A DNA stretch of 64,000 bases from Pseudarthrobacter equi (GTDB lineage Bacteria > Actinomycetota > Actinomycetes > Actinomycetales > Micrococcaceae). Each line of letters starts with the position of its first letter. The stretch's first letter is position 1. Positions 8,100 through 17,243 of this stretch are shown here, one piece after another. The stretch is taken from assembly GCF_900105535.1 (NCBI RefSeq), contig NZ_LT629779.1:3038001-3102000 (forward strand). The letters run 5' to 3'. The position numbers were made by a program, and so were the translations under genes. The notes under the pieces were generated by a model. The model did not search any database. It worked only from the letters and a program-made list of their open reading frames with translations, and was not told the origin of the DNA.

Positions 8100-8912
8100 A
8101 TGATCCAACCCGCTTCGACCTATAACGACGACCTGCGGCTGGCCCATGTCCTGGCCGATTCCGTGGATGACCAGACCATGAGCCGCTTCAAGGCGCAGGA
8201 CCTCCACGTGGAGACCAAGCCAGACCTGACGCCTGTCACCGATGCGGACAAGGCCGCCGAGGAAGCCATCCGCGGCCAGCTCTCACGCTCCCGGCCACGC
8301 GACGCCGTGCTGGGTGAAGAGTTCGGCAGCACCGGCCACGGCTCCCGGCGGTGGATCATCGATCCCATCGACGGCACCAAGAACTTCGTCCGCGGTGTTC
8401 CCGTCTGGGCCACGCTCATCGCCCTGGTTGATGAGGGCGAGCCGGTAGTGGGCGTCGTCAGCGCACCCGCCCTGGGAAAGCGGTGGTGGGCCGCCAAAGG
8501 CATGGGGGCCTACATGGGCCGTTCCCTTGCGTCGGCCACCCGGCTCCGGGTCTCGGACGTTTCTACCCTGTCCGACGCTTCGCTGTCCTATTCCAGCCTG
8601 GGTGGCTGGAAGGAACGCGGCAACCTTGACGACTTCCTGGGCCTGACTGAGGACGTCTGGCGCACGCGCGCCTACGGCGATTTCTGGTCCTACTGCATGG
8701 TGGCCGAAGGGTCCGTGGACATCGCCTGCGAGCCCGAACTGAACCTCTATGACATGGCCGCCCTCGTGCCCATCGTGGTGGAGGCCGGCGGCCGTTTCAC
8801 CTCCCTCGAAGGCGAGGACGGCCCATTCGGCGGGAACGCCCTGGCCACCAATTCCATCCTGCACACCGAAGTGCTGCACCGGCTGAACCCCGGCCTGGAC
8901 GACCTGCTGTAG
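8100..8912 (+). CDS. hisN: histidinol-phosphatase, inositol monophosphatase family
   Basis: A 270-residue Mg-dependent phosphatase from ATG 8100. Metal-binding motifs are LGEEFG (~residue 72), [15 protein letters not shown] (~residues 85-99, the DPIDGT loop) and the C-terminal [18 protein letters not shown]. HisN-type IMPase-fold enzymes dephosphorylate histidinol phosphate in actinobacteria, and the position after aroA-rsgA is the usual one. A general inositol monophosphatase activity cannot be excluded from sequence alone. Confidence 0.9.
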   Translation: MIQPASTYNDDLRLAHVLADSVDDQTMSRFKAQDLHVETKPDLTPVTDADKAAEEAIRGQLSRSRPRDAVLGEEFGSTGHGSRRWIIDPIDGTKNFVRGVPVWATLIALVDEGEPVVGVVSAPALGKRWWAAKGMGAYMGRSLASATRLRVSDVSTLSDASLSYSSLGGWKERGNLDDFLGLTEDVWRTRAYGDFWSYCMVAEGSVDIACEPELNLYDMAALVPIVVEAGGRFTSLEGEDGPFGGNALATNSILHTEVLHRLNPGLDDLL

Positions 8913-8938
8913 GCCGGCCTCCTCCCGAACAATCGACC

Positions 8939-8966
8939 GCGGGCGCCTCCGAAAGGTGGCGCCCGC
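8939..8966 (+). terminator. hairpin terminator after hisN
   Basis: A 9-bp GC stem (GCGGGCGCC 8939-8947 with 8958-8966) extended by two pairs and closed by a GAAA loop. It lacks a clear T-tract, so it may be a Rho-independent-like or processing hairpin. Confidence 0.6.
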
Positions 8967-9073
8967 CGTCGTAATCTTCGAAGAAAGTCCCGTTTCCGGG
9001 CCGCACGTAACAAAACCCTTAACAATCCTCCCGGCTTCAGACGGGGCCGCCGGATGTTCTAAGGTTTTATCCA

Positions 9074-9190
9074 GGTCACGAGTGCCAGCGCTAAACCCCG
9101 GTTTGCTGGCCGGCAACCCTCCATTCGCGGTGGGGTGCCCCGGGTGACGACCAGGCCGGTCCGGAGCGGATGCGGCAAGCGCGGATTCCA
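9074..9190 (+). ncRNA. SAM-IV riboswitch
   Basis: The segment from GGTCACGAGTGCCAGCG (9074) through CCGGTTTGCTGGCCGGCAAC, the TCCA...GCGGTGGGGTGCC segment and CCGGGTGACGACCAGG, to the downstream GCGGCAAGCGCGG (9172-9184), reproduces the actinobacterial SAM-IV aptamer in order, including the 3' pseudoknot partner. SAM-IV binds S-adenosylmethionine and controls sulfur and methionine genes. It lies 36 nt upstream of the aminotransferase start, so translational control is likely: high SAM would lower expression. Confidence 0.88.
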
Positions 9191-9225
9191 GCACTGCCGG
9201 AGTCCTGTCCTGAAGTGAGGTCTCC

Positions 9226-10644
9226 ATGACTACTGCCGTCGACTCCCCCATTACCGCCATCGCGGCCGAAAACGTCCCTGACGAACGCCTGGCCGCCGCC
9301 GGACGTCCGCTTTCAGCGGTTACCGGCGCTGAAATCCTGGCCCCGTTGATCTCAGGTGGCCACGTCCGCTACGCCAACCTCGACTACGGGGCGTCCGCCC
9401 CGGCCCTGACCGTGGTGTCGGCCTACCTCAACGAGATCCTGCCGTTCTACGCCAGCGTCCACCGCGGCGCCGGCTACGCTTCGCAGATCAGCACGTCCGT
9501 TTACGAGAACGCGCGCAACATCGTCCGCGAGTTCGTCGGCGGACGCCCCGACGATTCCGTCATCTTCACCAGGAACACCACCGATTCCCTTAACCTCCTG
9601 GCAGGTTGCCTGCCCACCACGGACGGGCGCCCCGCAGGGGATGTCCTCTACCTGGACATCGAACACCATGCCAACCTGCTGCCGTGGCAGGGTGTCCCCC
9701 ACCGGAGCATCGTTGCGGCCGACACGATCGCCGGGACCATCGATTCGGTGCGCGCCGAGCTTGAGCAGGGCGGCGTCAGCCTGCTGGCCGTCACCGGCGC
9801 CTCCAACGTCACCGGCGAAATCCTTCCCATCCGTGAGCTCGCCGCCCTCGCCCACCGGTACGGTGCCCGCATCGTGGTGGACGCGGCCCAGCTGGCGCCG
9901 CACCGCCGCGTCGACATCAGCGCCGACGACGTCGACTACCTTGCCTTCTCCGGGCACAAGCTCTACGCACCCTTTGGCGCCGGCGTCCTGGTGGGCCGCC
10001 CGGACTGGCTCGACGCTGGTACCCCGCACCTTGCCGGCGGCGGCGCCGTCAAGGAAGCAAGGCTCGACGGCGTCAGCTGGGCCACTGGCCCGGCCCGCCA
10101 TGAGGGCGGCTCCCCGAACGTGCTGGGCGCCGCTACCCTGGCGCGGGCAACACAGGTTATCGCGGGCCTGGACCAGGACCGCTGGCACGCCCACGAGTCG
10201 GCCATCCGTTCCTACCTGGTGGAAGGCCTGCAGGCGATCGACGGCGTCACGGTGCACCAGATCTTCAAGGACACCGATCCTGACAAAGACACCATCGGGG
10301 TAGTGAACTTCTCGGTGGCGGGTTACGACGCCGGCCTGGTAGCCGCGTACCTGTCCGCCGAGCACGGTGTGGGACTCCGTGATGGCCGTTTCTGCGCCCA
10401 CCCGCTGCTGAAGCGCCTCGGCCTGCCATCGGGATCGCTGCGGGCAAGCTTCGGAGTCGGCTCCCGGCTCGAAGATGCCCAGCGGCTCCTCGCAGGCATT
10501 GAAAAGCTCCGCCGGGACGGGCTCGGCTGGGACTACGTAGTGGATGCCGGACGATGGGTGCCGGCCAACGACACCAGGACCTACCCCCACTGGGCACCGA
10601 ACACCCCGGGAACTGCCGGCGCAGCTCCCTGCCTCGACGACTGA
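9226..10644 (+). CDS. class V aminotransferase, cysteine-desulfurase-like
   Basis: A 472-residue PLP enzyme of the SufS/CsdA type. PLP lysine K245 lies in FSGHKLYAPF; VVDAAQLAPHRRVDIS carries the PLP-binding Asp-x2-Gln; IEHHANLLPW holds the stacking histidine. A cysteine at about residue 390 in GLRDGRFCAHPL matches the active-site Cys of desulfurases (RxGxHCA). Desulfurases release sulfur from cysteine. Control by the SAM-IV riboswitch supports a role in sulfur metabolism. It is longer than SufS (about 410 aa), with an N-terminal extension of ~45 residues and a C-terminal tail, and no suf genes adjoin, so its sulfur acceptor is unknown. Confidence 0.85.
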   Translation: MTTAVDSPITAIAAENVPDERLAAAGRPLSAVTGAEILAPLISGGHVRYANLDYGASAPALTVVSAYLNEILPFYASVHRGAGYASQISTSVYENARNIVREFVGGRPDDSVIFTRNTTDSLNLLAGCLPTTDGRPAGDVLYLDIEHHANLLPWQGVPHRSIVAADTIAGTIDSVRAELEQGGVSLLAVTGASNVTGEILPIRELAALAHRYGARIVVDAAQLAPHRRVDISADDVDYLAFSGHKLYAPFGAGVLVGRPDWLDAGTPHLAGGGAVKEARLDGVSWATGPARHEGGSPNVLGAATLARATQVIAGLDQDRWHAHESAIRSYLVEGLQAIDGVTVHQIFKDTDPDKDTIGVVNFSVAGYDAGLVAAYLSAEHGVGLRDGRFCAHPLLKRLGLPSGSLRASFGVGSRLEDAQRLLAGIEKLRRDGLGWDYVVDAGRWVPANDTRTYPHWAPNTPGTAGAAPCLDD

Positions 10645-10721
10645 CGGCCAGAAGCCCGCACCCGGGTGCATGCGGTAAATTCGGACGGTACCCGCAGGGA
10701 ATCAGCTGAAGGAGGCCGTAC

Positions 10722-11480
10722 GTGGTTCGGGGTGGGCCCAAACTCGATCACGGGCGGCGCCGTGAGCTCGGCCAGAGCTTCCAGGACGGCGGCAAGCACT
10801 ATGACAGGGTCCGTCCGGGGTACCCGGCGGAATCCGCGCAGTGGCTGGTGCCCGCGGGCGCCCATGATGCGCTCGACGTCGGTGCCGGGACGGGAAAATT
10901 TACCGACCTGCTGCTGGCGCTGGGATTGTCCGTAACCGCCGTCGACCCGTCCGCGGACATGCTCGCGCAACTGTCCGGCCAATACCCGGCCGTTGCAGCC
11001 CTGCGCGGCACTGCCGAGGCCACCGGGCTCGAGGACTCAAGTTTCGACGTCGTCAGCGTTGCCCAGGCCTGGCACTGGTGCGACGCCCTCGCGGCCAGCA
11101 CGGAACTGGCCAGGGTCCTCCGCCCGCAGGGAACGCTGGGACTGGTGTGGAACCAGCTGGACACCTCAGTGCCGTGGGTGCACCGGCTTTCCCGCATCAT
11201 GCATGCCGGGGACGTCTACAAGCCCGGACAGCGGCCGCTGGTAGGCCCCGAATTCGAGGGCCTCGAAGGTCACGTGACCCGTTGGCAGGATCCTGTCACG
11301 CCGGCCGACCTGATGGAACTGACCAAATCCCGGAGCTATTACCTGCGGGCCAATGAACAGACCCGTGCCAAGGTCCTGGCCAACCTCACCTGGTACCTCC
11401 ACGAACATCTGGGGCACGCCGAGGGTGAAGAACTCAGCCTGCCGTACCTGACGTTGTCCTGGCGCGCCGTCCGCGCGTGA
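10722..11480 (+). CDS. class I SAM-dependent methyltransferase
   Basis: A 252-residue protein from GTG 10722 with GAAGGAGG (10708-10715) upstream. Motif I is ALDVGAGTGKFTDLLLALG (~residues 50-68), followed by VTAVDPSADML (motif II acidic residue), and FDVVSVAQAWHWCD, the post-II sequence typical of the methyltransferase type 11 group with the AWHW variant. The substrate cannot be read from sequence. It stands as a single gene between the aminotransferase and the DtxR regulator. Confidence 0.85.
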   Translation: MVRGGPKLDHGRRRELGQSFQDGGKHYDRVRPGYPAESAQWLVPAGAHDALDVGAGTGKFTDLLLALGLSVTAVDPSADMLAQLSGQYPAVAALRGTAEATGLEDSSFDVVSVAQAWHWCDALAASTELARVLRPQGTLGLVWNQLDTSVPWVHRLSRIMHAGDVYKPGQRPLVGPEFEGLEGHVTRWQDPVTPADLMELTKSRSYYLRANEQTRAKVLANLTWYLHEHLGHAEGEELSLPYLTLSWRAVRA

Positions 11481-11524
11481 CACGCGGATCCCGGCCGCGT
11501 CCCGCCAACGGGTAGGCTTGAACT

Positions 11525-12238
11525 GTGAAGACCAGCGCGCCCTCCTCCTCCATTGAGGACTACGTCAAGGTGGTCTATTCGTTCACTGAATGGCAGGACA
11601 AGCCCATCACGTCCTCGCAGCTGGCGCAGCGCCTGGGAGTGGCAAATTCCTCAGTTTCGGAGATGGTCCGCAAGCTGAAGGACCAGGGGCTGGTGGACCA
11701 CAAGCCCTACAGCGCAATTACCCTCACGGATGCCGGGCTCCGGCTTGCGCTGTCCATGGTGCGCCGCCACCGGCTCATCGAAACGTACCTTGTCCAGCAG
11801 CTGGGCTACAGCTGGGATGAAGTCCACGACGAAGCCGAACTGCTGGAACACGCTGTCTCAGACACCTTTATCGAACGGGTGTCAGCGCAACTGGGCCACC
11901 CGGACCGCGACCCGCACGGTGATCCCATTCCCACGGCCGACGGCAAGGTCCACATGCCCGTTGCCCGCCTCCTCGGCGAACTCGACGAGGGCCACACCGG
12001 CCGGATCACCCGTATCAGCGATGACAACCCTGAGCTGCTGCGCTACCTCGCGGCCGAAGAGATCGACCTTGATTCCGAGGTTGAAATCCTGGGACGGCGG
12101 CCCTTCGGCGGTGCACTCATCGTGCGGATCAGCAGTGCCGGCCGGACCAGGGAATTCGATCTCGCGGACGAGGTCACCTCCGCGCTGTGGGTGCACACCG
12201 GCCGCCCCCACGAGGGTTGCATCCTGGCGGAGTCCTGA
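11525..12238 (+). CDS. DtxR/MntR-family metal-dependent regulator
   Basis: A 237-residue protein from GTG 11525. The N-terminal winged helix is SSIEDYVKVVYSFTEWQDKP, then SSQLAQRLGVANSSVSEMVRKLKDQGLV. The metal-binding dimerisation domain follows, with VRRHRLIETYLVQQLGYSWDEVHDEAELLEH. The C-terminal FeoA/SH3-like domain carries LDSEVEILGRRPFGGALIVRI. These proteins repress metal uptake genes when bound to Mn(II) or Fe(II). The fluoride-channel genes 15 bp downstream are not a known DtxR target, so co-location may be incidental. Mn versus Fe specificity is not resolved. Confidence 0.88.
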   Translation: MKTSAPSSSIEDYVKVVYSFTEWQDKPITSSQLAQRLGVANSSVSEMVRKLKDQGLVDHKPYSAITLTDAGLRLALSMVRRHRLIETYLVQQLGYSWDEVHDEAELLEHAVSDTFIERVSAQLGHPDRDPHGDPIPTADGKVHMPVARLLGELDEGHTGRITRISDDNPELLRYLAAEEIDLDSEVEILGRRPFGGALIVRISSAGRTREFDLADEVTSALWVHTGRPHEGCILAES

Positions 12239-12253
12239 CATGCGCACGGCCGG

Positions 12254-12688
12254 ATGAGGGAGTCGTGGATTCCGTCGGGCCGTGCCTGGCTGGCGGTAGC
12301 CGCCGGCGGCCTCGTTGGTTCTGAACTCCGGTACGGGCTGGGCCTGGCCTTCCCCGACCCCGCAGGGTCGGTGCCCTGGACAACGCTCTGGATCAACGTC
12401 GTCGGCAGTTTCGTCCTGGCCGCCCTGACCACCTCCTGGATGGCGCGGCCGCACACCGCGTTCTGGCTCCGTGCCGGGCTGGGGCCTGGGCTGCTTGGCT
12501 CCTTCACAACGTTTTCGGCGGTGGTGTTTGCCGTGGACCAGCTGGCGCGCGACGGGCAGCACATGGTGTGGATCGCCTACCTGGGGCTCTCCCTGCTGCT
12601 GGGCCTGCTCTCAGCCGCCCTGGGCTGGCGCCTCGGTAAGCTCACCGGGCGATTGTCCACCCCGGACGGCTCCGGGAGCCGGCAGTGA
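12254..12688 (+). CDS. fluoride efflux transporter FluC (CrcB), first subunit
   Basis: A 144-residue, four-helix membrane protein. The N-terminal GGLVGSELRYGLGLAF, the break-helix WTTLWINVVGSFVLAALT and GLGPGLLGSFTTFSAVVF contain the conserved NxxGSF and GxxGGxTTFS-type motifs of Fluc channels. Fluc works as a dual-topology dimer; actinobacteria often encode two tandem, oppositely oriented subunits, as here. Its end overlaps the second copy (GTGA). Confidence 0.92.
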   Translation: MRESWIPSGRAWLAVAAGGLVGSELRYGLGLAFPDPAGSVPWTTLWINVVGSFVLAALTTSWMARPHTAFWLRAGLGPGLLGSFTTFSAVVFAVDQLARDGQHMVWIAYLGLSLLLGLLSAALGWRLGKLTGRLSTPDGSGSRQ

Positions 12689-13086
12689 TCAGCGCCGTGT
12701 TGGTGGGAATTTTCGGTATCTCGGGTGCGCTCCTGAGGTTCGCCACGGACAGCTGGTTCGCCCACCACAGCTCCCGGCGCACCGTCCGGCTGGGACTGTC
12801 GAAGGACCCGCTCCACTGGCCCTGGGCAACACTGGTGGTCAACGTGGCAGGCTCCTTCATCATCGGGATCTCGTACGGCCTCACCACGCAGCTGGGGCTG
12901 GGGCACGAGTGGAGCATTGGCCTGGCGACGGGCTTTGCAGGCGGCCTGACAACCTTCAGTTCCTGGACCACTGCCACGGTGCGCCTGCTCGGAGAGGCAA
13001 GGTTCGGAGCCGCAGCCATGAACCTCGCAATGAACCTCGTACTGGGCCTTGGCGCCGCCGCCGCCGGGATCGCCTTGGTGTCCTGA
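12685..13086 (+). CDS. fluoride efflux transporter FluC (CrcB), second subunit
   Basis: A 133-residue protein from GTG 12685, overlapping the previous stop by 4 bp. It shows GISGALLRFATDSWF, WATLVVNVAGSFIIGIS and GLATGFAGGLTTFSSWTT, the latter being the canonical Fluc signature. It pairs with the upstream copy as a heterodimeric fluoride channel. No fluoride riboswitch was found upstream. Confidence 0.93.
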   Translation: MISAVLVGIFGISGALLRFATDSWFAHHSSRRTVRLGLSKDPLHWPWATLVVNVAGSFIIGISYGLTTQLGLGHEWSIGLATGFAGGLTTFSSWTTATVRLLGEARFGAAAMNLAMNLVLGLGAAAAGIALVS

Positions 13087-13137
13087 GGACGCCGTCCCGT
13101 CCATGGCGGCCTGTCCCGTTCACGTATTGTGGAGGTG

Positions 13138-13515
13138 ATGATCAGCAGACGCGACGTGGCTATAGCCCTCGATATCCCCATGGAAATGGCCCAGCGCCAC
13201 GGCCTCCCCAAGTTCATGTCCGAGGAGCAACTCAGCGCGCTGTTGGACAGCCCGCCGGCCTGGCTGGAACAGTCCCGTGCCAACCGGACGGGCAAACGGC
13301 CGGTCTGGGTTCACCTGGTGTGCGCGGTGTGCGGTTACGAGGAAGCGGCACGGCCCAAGAAATGGTGGCCGGACTTCACCTATGTGGTGTGCGACCATCA
13401 CCGCCCGGACGAAGTGCCGCCGGCCCAGCCGGGATTTGTCCGCAGCGAGTTCGACGGCGTGGGCACCCGCTTCGTCGGCATCGCGGACGTGGAAGCGCCC
13501 GACGGCGGACGCTGA
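13138..13515 (+). CDS. hypothetical protein with Cys/His cluster
   Basis: A 125-residue protein. GGAGG (13131-13135) is very close to ATG 13138; an in-frame GTG at 13129 is an alternative start. It opens with a possible helix-turn-helix-like segment (ISRRDVAIALDIPMEMAQRHG). Mid-protein C-x2-C (CAVCGYEEA) and C-x2-H (VVCDHHRPD) about 27 residues apart could bind zinc. I do not recognise the family. It converges on the HtrA-like gene with only 15 bp between stops. Confidence 0.6.
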   Translation: MISRRDVAIALDIPMEMAQRHGLPKFMSEEQLSALLDSPPAWLEQSRANRTGKRPVWVHLVCAVCGYEEAARPKKWWPDFTYVVCDHHRPDEVPPAQPGFVRSEFDGVGTRFVGIADVEAPDGGR

Positions 13516-13530
13516 ACCGTTCGGCCAGGC

Positions 13531-14514
13531 TCACTTGGGGTTGCTGGTCATTTCGTCAGGGACCGCCACCAGGCGGAGTTCCGCCCCGTCACGGAGCACC
13601 TCCAGGTCCAGCGGCTCACCGATGGCATCGGAGAACAGCAGCCGCTGCAGGCTTTCGGCGTTGCTGACTGCCCTCCCGCCGGCGGTCATGACGATGTCCC
13701 CTGCAGCCAGGCCGGCCCGGTCTGCCGGAGAGCCGGGCAGCACCTCAACGATGCGGAGGCCGTCCCGCTGGCCGCTCCGGATGACAGCCCTGGGATTGAG
13801 CCGGACCGGGGTACTGACGAGTCCCAGGTAGGCCCGCCGCACCCGGCCGTCCGATAGCAGGGCGGAAATGATGCGCCGGGTGGTGGAGTTGATGGGGATA
13901 GCCAGGCCCAGCCCTGCCCCGGCCACGGCGGTGTTAATGCCCACGATCCTGCTGTGCGTATCGGCCAGGGCGCCGCCTGAGTTCCCCGGGTTCAACGCAG
14001 CGTCGGTCTGGATGACGTCCTCGATCACCCTCCGGTTGCCGTCCGCCCAGACCGGTATGGCGCGGCCCAGGCCGCTGACCACTCCTGCTGTTACGGATCC
14101 TGCAAGTCCCAGGGGGTTTCCGACGGCGACGACGAGTTGCCCGACGCGGAGCGACTCGGCATCTCCCAGCTCGGCGGGCCGGACCCTGGGGCGCCGGCCA
14201 TGGACCACTGCAAGGTCGGACAGCGGGTCAGCGCCCACCAATTCCAACTCCATCCTGCTCCCATCGGCAAAGACAGCGTGCCCATTACTTGTTCCCGTCA
14301 CCACATGGGAGTTCGTGACGAGGTAGCCGTCCTCCGTGAAAAGCACCGCTGAACCGGCTCCAACGCGCATCCGGCCGTTGCGGCGGGTGGCGGACATTTC
14401 GATGGCGGCAACATGCGGCGTGACCGCCGCTGCCACCCGCATGACTGTGCGTGAATACGAATCCAAGGCGTCGTCGTCGTACCTGCCCGAAGCCTCTTCC
14501 CGTGCGCGCTCCAT
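13531..14514 (-). CDS. HtrA/DegP-like trypsin-type serine protease with PDZ domain
   Basis: A 327-residue protein from ATG 14514, with GGGAGGTG upstream on the minus strand; the frame continues upstream but without conserved sequence. The catalytic triad is H70 (YLVTNSHVV), D100 (DPLSDLAVV) and S179 (NPGNSGGAL). A C-terminal PDZ domain spans ~residues 225-320 (LPGSPADRAGLAAGDIVMTA). HtrA proteases degrade or refold damaged proteins. Unlike most actinobacterial HtrA proteins it has no N-terminal signal or membrane anchor, so a cytosolic location is inferred unless a longer start is used. Confidence 0.88.
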   Translation of the reverse strand: MERAREEASGRYDDDALDSYSRTVMRVAAAVTPHVAAIEMSATRRNGRMRVGAGSAVLFTEDGYLVTNSHVVTGTSNGHAVFADGSRMELELVGADPLSDLAVVHGRRPRVRPAELGDAESLRVGQLVVAVGNPLGLAGSVTAGVVSGLGRAIPVWADGNRRVIEDVIQTDAALNPGNSGGALADTHSRIVGINTAVAGAGLGLAIPINSTTRRIISALLSDGRVRRAYLGLVSTPVRLNPRAVIRSGQRDGLRIVEVLPGSPADRAGLAAGDIVMTAGGRAVSNAESLQRLLFSDAIGEPLDLEVLRDGAELRLVAVPDEMTSNPK

Positions 14515-14911
14515 GACGCACCTCCCTGTCCTGGCACCTTGCGCCTGCGGCGCTGGGGTGCTTACCGGATACAACCAGCGGCCGGGCAACCCTAGTCCCG
14601 GGCCGGCTACGCCTTCGGTGAACGCCTGCTCTTCGTGCTCCTCCCCTGCTGCAACCGCATCTCCGCCGCACCCCGGGCCGCCTTCACCTTGGCCCGCCCG
14701 CACCATCACCGGGGCATGTGCGGTGCTAAAGTACCCGAGGGGAATTCCTCCACAACCCCAAACTTTGTGGGTTGTACTGGCTTCACCGACGATGCGGTTT
14801 TCATGCCACCCGGGCGTTGTTCCCGCGGAAAGCACGCCTGGCCGCCAAAGCTGTGCCGGCACAGGACCCCGTACCAGGGTGAACCCACAGGACGAATAAC
14901 AAGGAGTACGT
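14515..14911. other. intergenic region between divergent htrA-like and acyltransferase genes
   Basis: About 400 bp without a supported gene; open frames here are extensions or shadows. It must hold both divergent promoters. The only structure I see is an inverted repeat ACAACCC (14752-14758) / GGGTTGT (14769-14775) and, just before it, the palindrome GGAATTCC. Confidence 0.5.
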
Positions 14912-17062
14912 GTGACCGGACAGGTCTTGTTCCGAACGCGGTCGGAACTGCGACGGAAAGAATCGGTCAACGCGACCCGCAAGGACATCCAGGCCCTTCG
15001 GGCCCTGGCAGTCATGCTCGTGGTCCTCAACCACTTGTGGCCCGTCCGGCTTCCAGGCGGGTACGTCGGCGTCGACGTATTCTTCGTGATCTCGGGCTAC
15101 CTGATCTCCAAGCACCTGCTCGGCGAGCTGGAACGGTCAGACCGCATCAACCTTGGTCAGTTCTATGCCCGGCGGATCAGGCGGCTCCTTCCGGCAGCAA
15201 CTCTTGTGGGCGTCATCTCCCTCCTGGCCGCCTGGGTGCTCCTTCCGTTCTCGCGCTGGGTGGCCATAGCCCAGGAGACCATGGCATCGGTCCTGTATGT
15301 CGAAAACTGGGTTCTGGCCGCCAAATCCGTGGACTATTCAGCGCACAACGAAGCCGCGTCCACAGTGCAGCATTATTGGTCGCTCTCCGTCGAGGAACAG
15401 TTTTACCTGGTCTGGCCGCTGCTTATGCTCGGACTGTTTACGGCCGCGGTCAGGTTCCGGCTCCGCCGGCGGGCGCTACTGGCCCTGGGGGTCGCGCTTG
15501 CCAGCGTCATCGCGCTGGTGTTTTGCATCTGGTTTACATACACCAACAAGAGCCCGGCCTACTTTGTCACGCCGGCCCGCGTCTGGGAGTTCGGCGCCGG
15601 GGCCCTGTTAGCCATTGGGGGCGCCCACGCTGTGGGAGCTCTGCGCCTGCGGCTGCCCTCCTACCACCTGGCCCTCTCCGGAACAGCGCAGTGGCTGGGG
15701 TACGGCCTGATCGCGTTCTCCGCCCTGACGTTTAATGAGCAGACGTTTTTTCCCGGCTTCGCTGCCGCGGTTCCCGTCCTCGGCACTGTACTGGTGATTG
15801 CGTCGGGGCCGAACAGCCCCTTCTGGTCGCCCAACCAGGTCCTTGCCGCAAGGCCTATCCAGTTTGTGGGCGACCTGTCCTACTCGCTCTACCTGTGGCA
15901 CTGGCCGCTCATCGTCCTGGCGCCGGCCATCCTGAGCCGCCCGCTCGGCACCTTGGACAAGATCGGCATCCTGGCACTGGCCATCGGGCTTTCCTACGCC
16001 TCGAAGAAACTCGTTGAAGACCCGGGCCGCACCAAGCTCCTGAAGGGGGCCAAACCGCTCCGCGTCGTGCTGGTCATGGCGGCCGCCATGGCCACCGTCT
16101 GTGCCTTGTGCGGGGGCCTTCTGCTGAGTTTCGGAAAAGCGCAGGAGGCAGAGACAGCCAAGCTGCAGAATCTTTCCGGGGACCCCTGCTACGGCGCCCG
16201 CAGCCTGGACCCGAAAAACAACTGCGGTGATCCCTTTGGCCCTGCCCGGGTTGCCAACGTGGGCCCGAACGAGGCACCGCGCTTTGACGCCCCGGAATGC
16301 CACCCGGCCGCAGACCCCATCGTTTTTGAGGACCAGAAACTCCTGACGGAATGCGATTTCACCGGCGGCGCTCCGGCCTCCGCAACTGTTTGGCTGATCG
16401 GCGACTCGCACGCGGAGCAGTGGAAAAGCGCCCTGTATGAACTGGCCCGGCTGCACAAGTGGAAGCTGAAAGAGTCCATGGTGGGCGGGTGTCCGTTCGT
16501 CGATGTAAAGCGGGTCGCTTTCATGGGCGAACCCGCGGATGACGCACGCTCCCAGAAACGGTGCCTGGAATGGAGCAAGCAGGTGACGGACAGGATCGTC
16601 CAGGAAAAACCCGGCATGGTCTTCGCGTCCTCCTTCGGCGCCGGCGAGACGATCGACGACGGCACGGGCCGCCCCCAGTTGGAGCAGTACAGCGACGCCG
16701 TCGCCAAGCGGTTCCTCGCCTGGACGGGGGCGGGGTCCCGCGTCTTCGTCTTCCGCGATCCCCCCTTGACCCTGCGCCACAGCAGCCCGGACTGCGTGGC
16801 GCTCAACCAGCAACAGCCCATCAACTGCGCGAACCCCCGTACCGAGGCCCTGGTGCCGGACCCGATTGCGAGTGCAGCCGTTGGCATGGGCAAGCCATCG
16901 GTGAAGGTGCTCGACATGTCGGACCAGTTCTGCGACGACCAGACCTGCTACGCGGTCATCGGCGGCCTGCAGGTCTACGCCGATTTCGACCACGCCTCAC
17001 GGAGCTACATCCACTCGCTGATGCCCGTGGTGGCGCAGCGGTTCAACGAGGCCCGGCAATAA
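14912..17062 (+). CDS. OafA/YrhL-type acyltransferase with C-terminal SGNH domain
   Basis: A 716-residue membrane protein from GTG 14912 (AAGGAG at 14901-14906). Residues ~20-400 form an acyltransferase-3 domain of about ten helices (DIQALRALAVMLVVLNHLWP, YVGVDVFFVISGYLISKHLL, the conserved QHYWSLSVEEQFYLVWPLL). After a final helix near residue 390, the C-terminal part is an extracytoplasmic SGNH domain with LIGDSHAEQW (~residue 495) and DFDHASRSYIHS (~residue 697) supplying Ser and Asp/His. Such proteins O-acetylate cell-wall polymers or glycolipids at the envelope. The substrate is unknown; it stands alone. Confidence 0.92.
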   Translation: MTGQVLFRTRSELRRKESVNATRKDIQALRALAVMLVVLNHLWPVRLPGGYVGVDVFFVISGYLISKHLLGELERSDRINLGQFYARRIRRLLPAATLVGVISLLAAWVLLPFSRWVAIAQETMASVLYVENWVLAAKSVDYSAHNEAASTVQHYWSLSVEEQFYLVWPLLMLGLFTAAVRFRLRRRALLALGVALASVIALVFCIWFTYTNKSPAYFVTPARVWEFGAGALLAIGGAHAVGALRLRLPSYHLALSGTAQWLGYGLIAFSALTFNEQTFFPGFAAAVPVLGTVLVIASGPNSPFWSPNQVLAARPIQFVGDLSYSLYLWHWPLIVLAPAILSRPLGTLDKIGILALAIGLSYASKKLVEDPGRTKLLKGAKPLRVVLVMAAAMATVCALCGGLLLSFGKAQEAETAKLQNLSGDPCYGARSLDPKNNCGDPFGPARVANVGPNEAPRFDAPECHPAADPIVFEDQKLLTECDFTGGAPASATVWLIGDSHAEQWKSALYELARLHKWKLKESMVGGCPFVDVKRVAFMGEPADDARSQKRCLEWSKQVTDRIVQEKPGMVFASSFGAGETIDDGTGRPQLEQYSDAVAKRFLAWTGAGSRVFVFRDPPLTLRHSSPDCVALNQQQPINCANPRTEALVPDPIASAAVGMGKPSVKVLDMSDQFCDDQTCYAVIGGLQVYADFDHASRSYIHSLMPVVAQRFNEARQ

Positions 17063-17088
17063 CCCTGCCTGCAGAGGTCTGAGGAACC

Positions 17089-17123
17089 GGACCCTGGATC
17101 ACGCTGGTCCAGGGTCCGCTCTT
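17089..17123 (+). terminator. intrinsic terminator after acyltransferase
   Basis: A 10-bp stem GGACCCTGGA (17089-17098) with TCCAGGGTCC (17108-17117), loop of 9, followed by GCTCTTTGTTT. Confidence 0.8.
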
Positions 17124-17156
17124 TGTTTGAGGCACCAGCCTGGGCAATCCGGGCAA

Positions 17157-17195
17157 AGAAAAGCACCCCGGTCCGGAGACCGGGGTGCTTTTTTC
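17157..17195. terminator. bidirectional terminator between acyltransferase and ssrA
   Basis: A 13-bp stem AAGCACCCCGGTC (17161-17173) with 17178-17190, tetraloop CGGA, with T-run on the plus side and A-run on the other. On the minus strand it would terminate ssrA. Confidence 0.85.
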
Positions 17196-17243
17196 GGTGA
17201 CTCGACCCATCCGCGAAGGATGTCCCGAATCACCGCTTGGGTG

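Noticed and set aside
9352..10671. Minus-strand 439-codon open frame
   Set aside because: Antisense to the class V aminotransferase, which has catalytic residues and a riboswitch; shadow.
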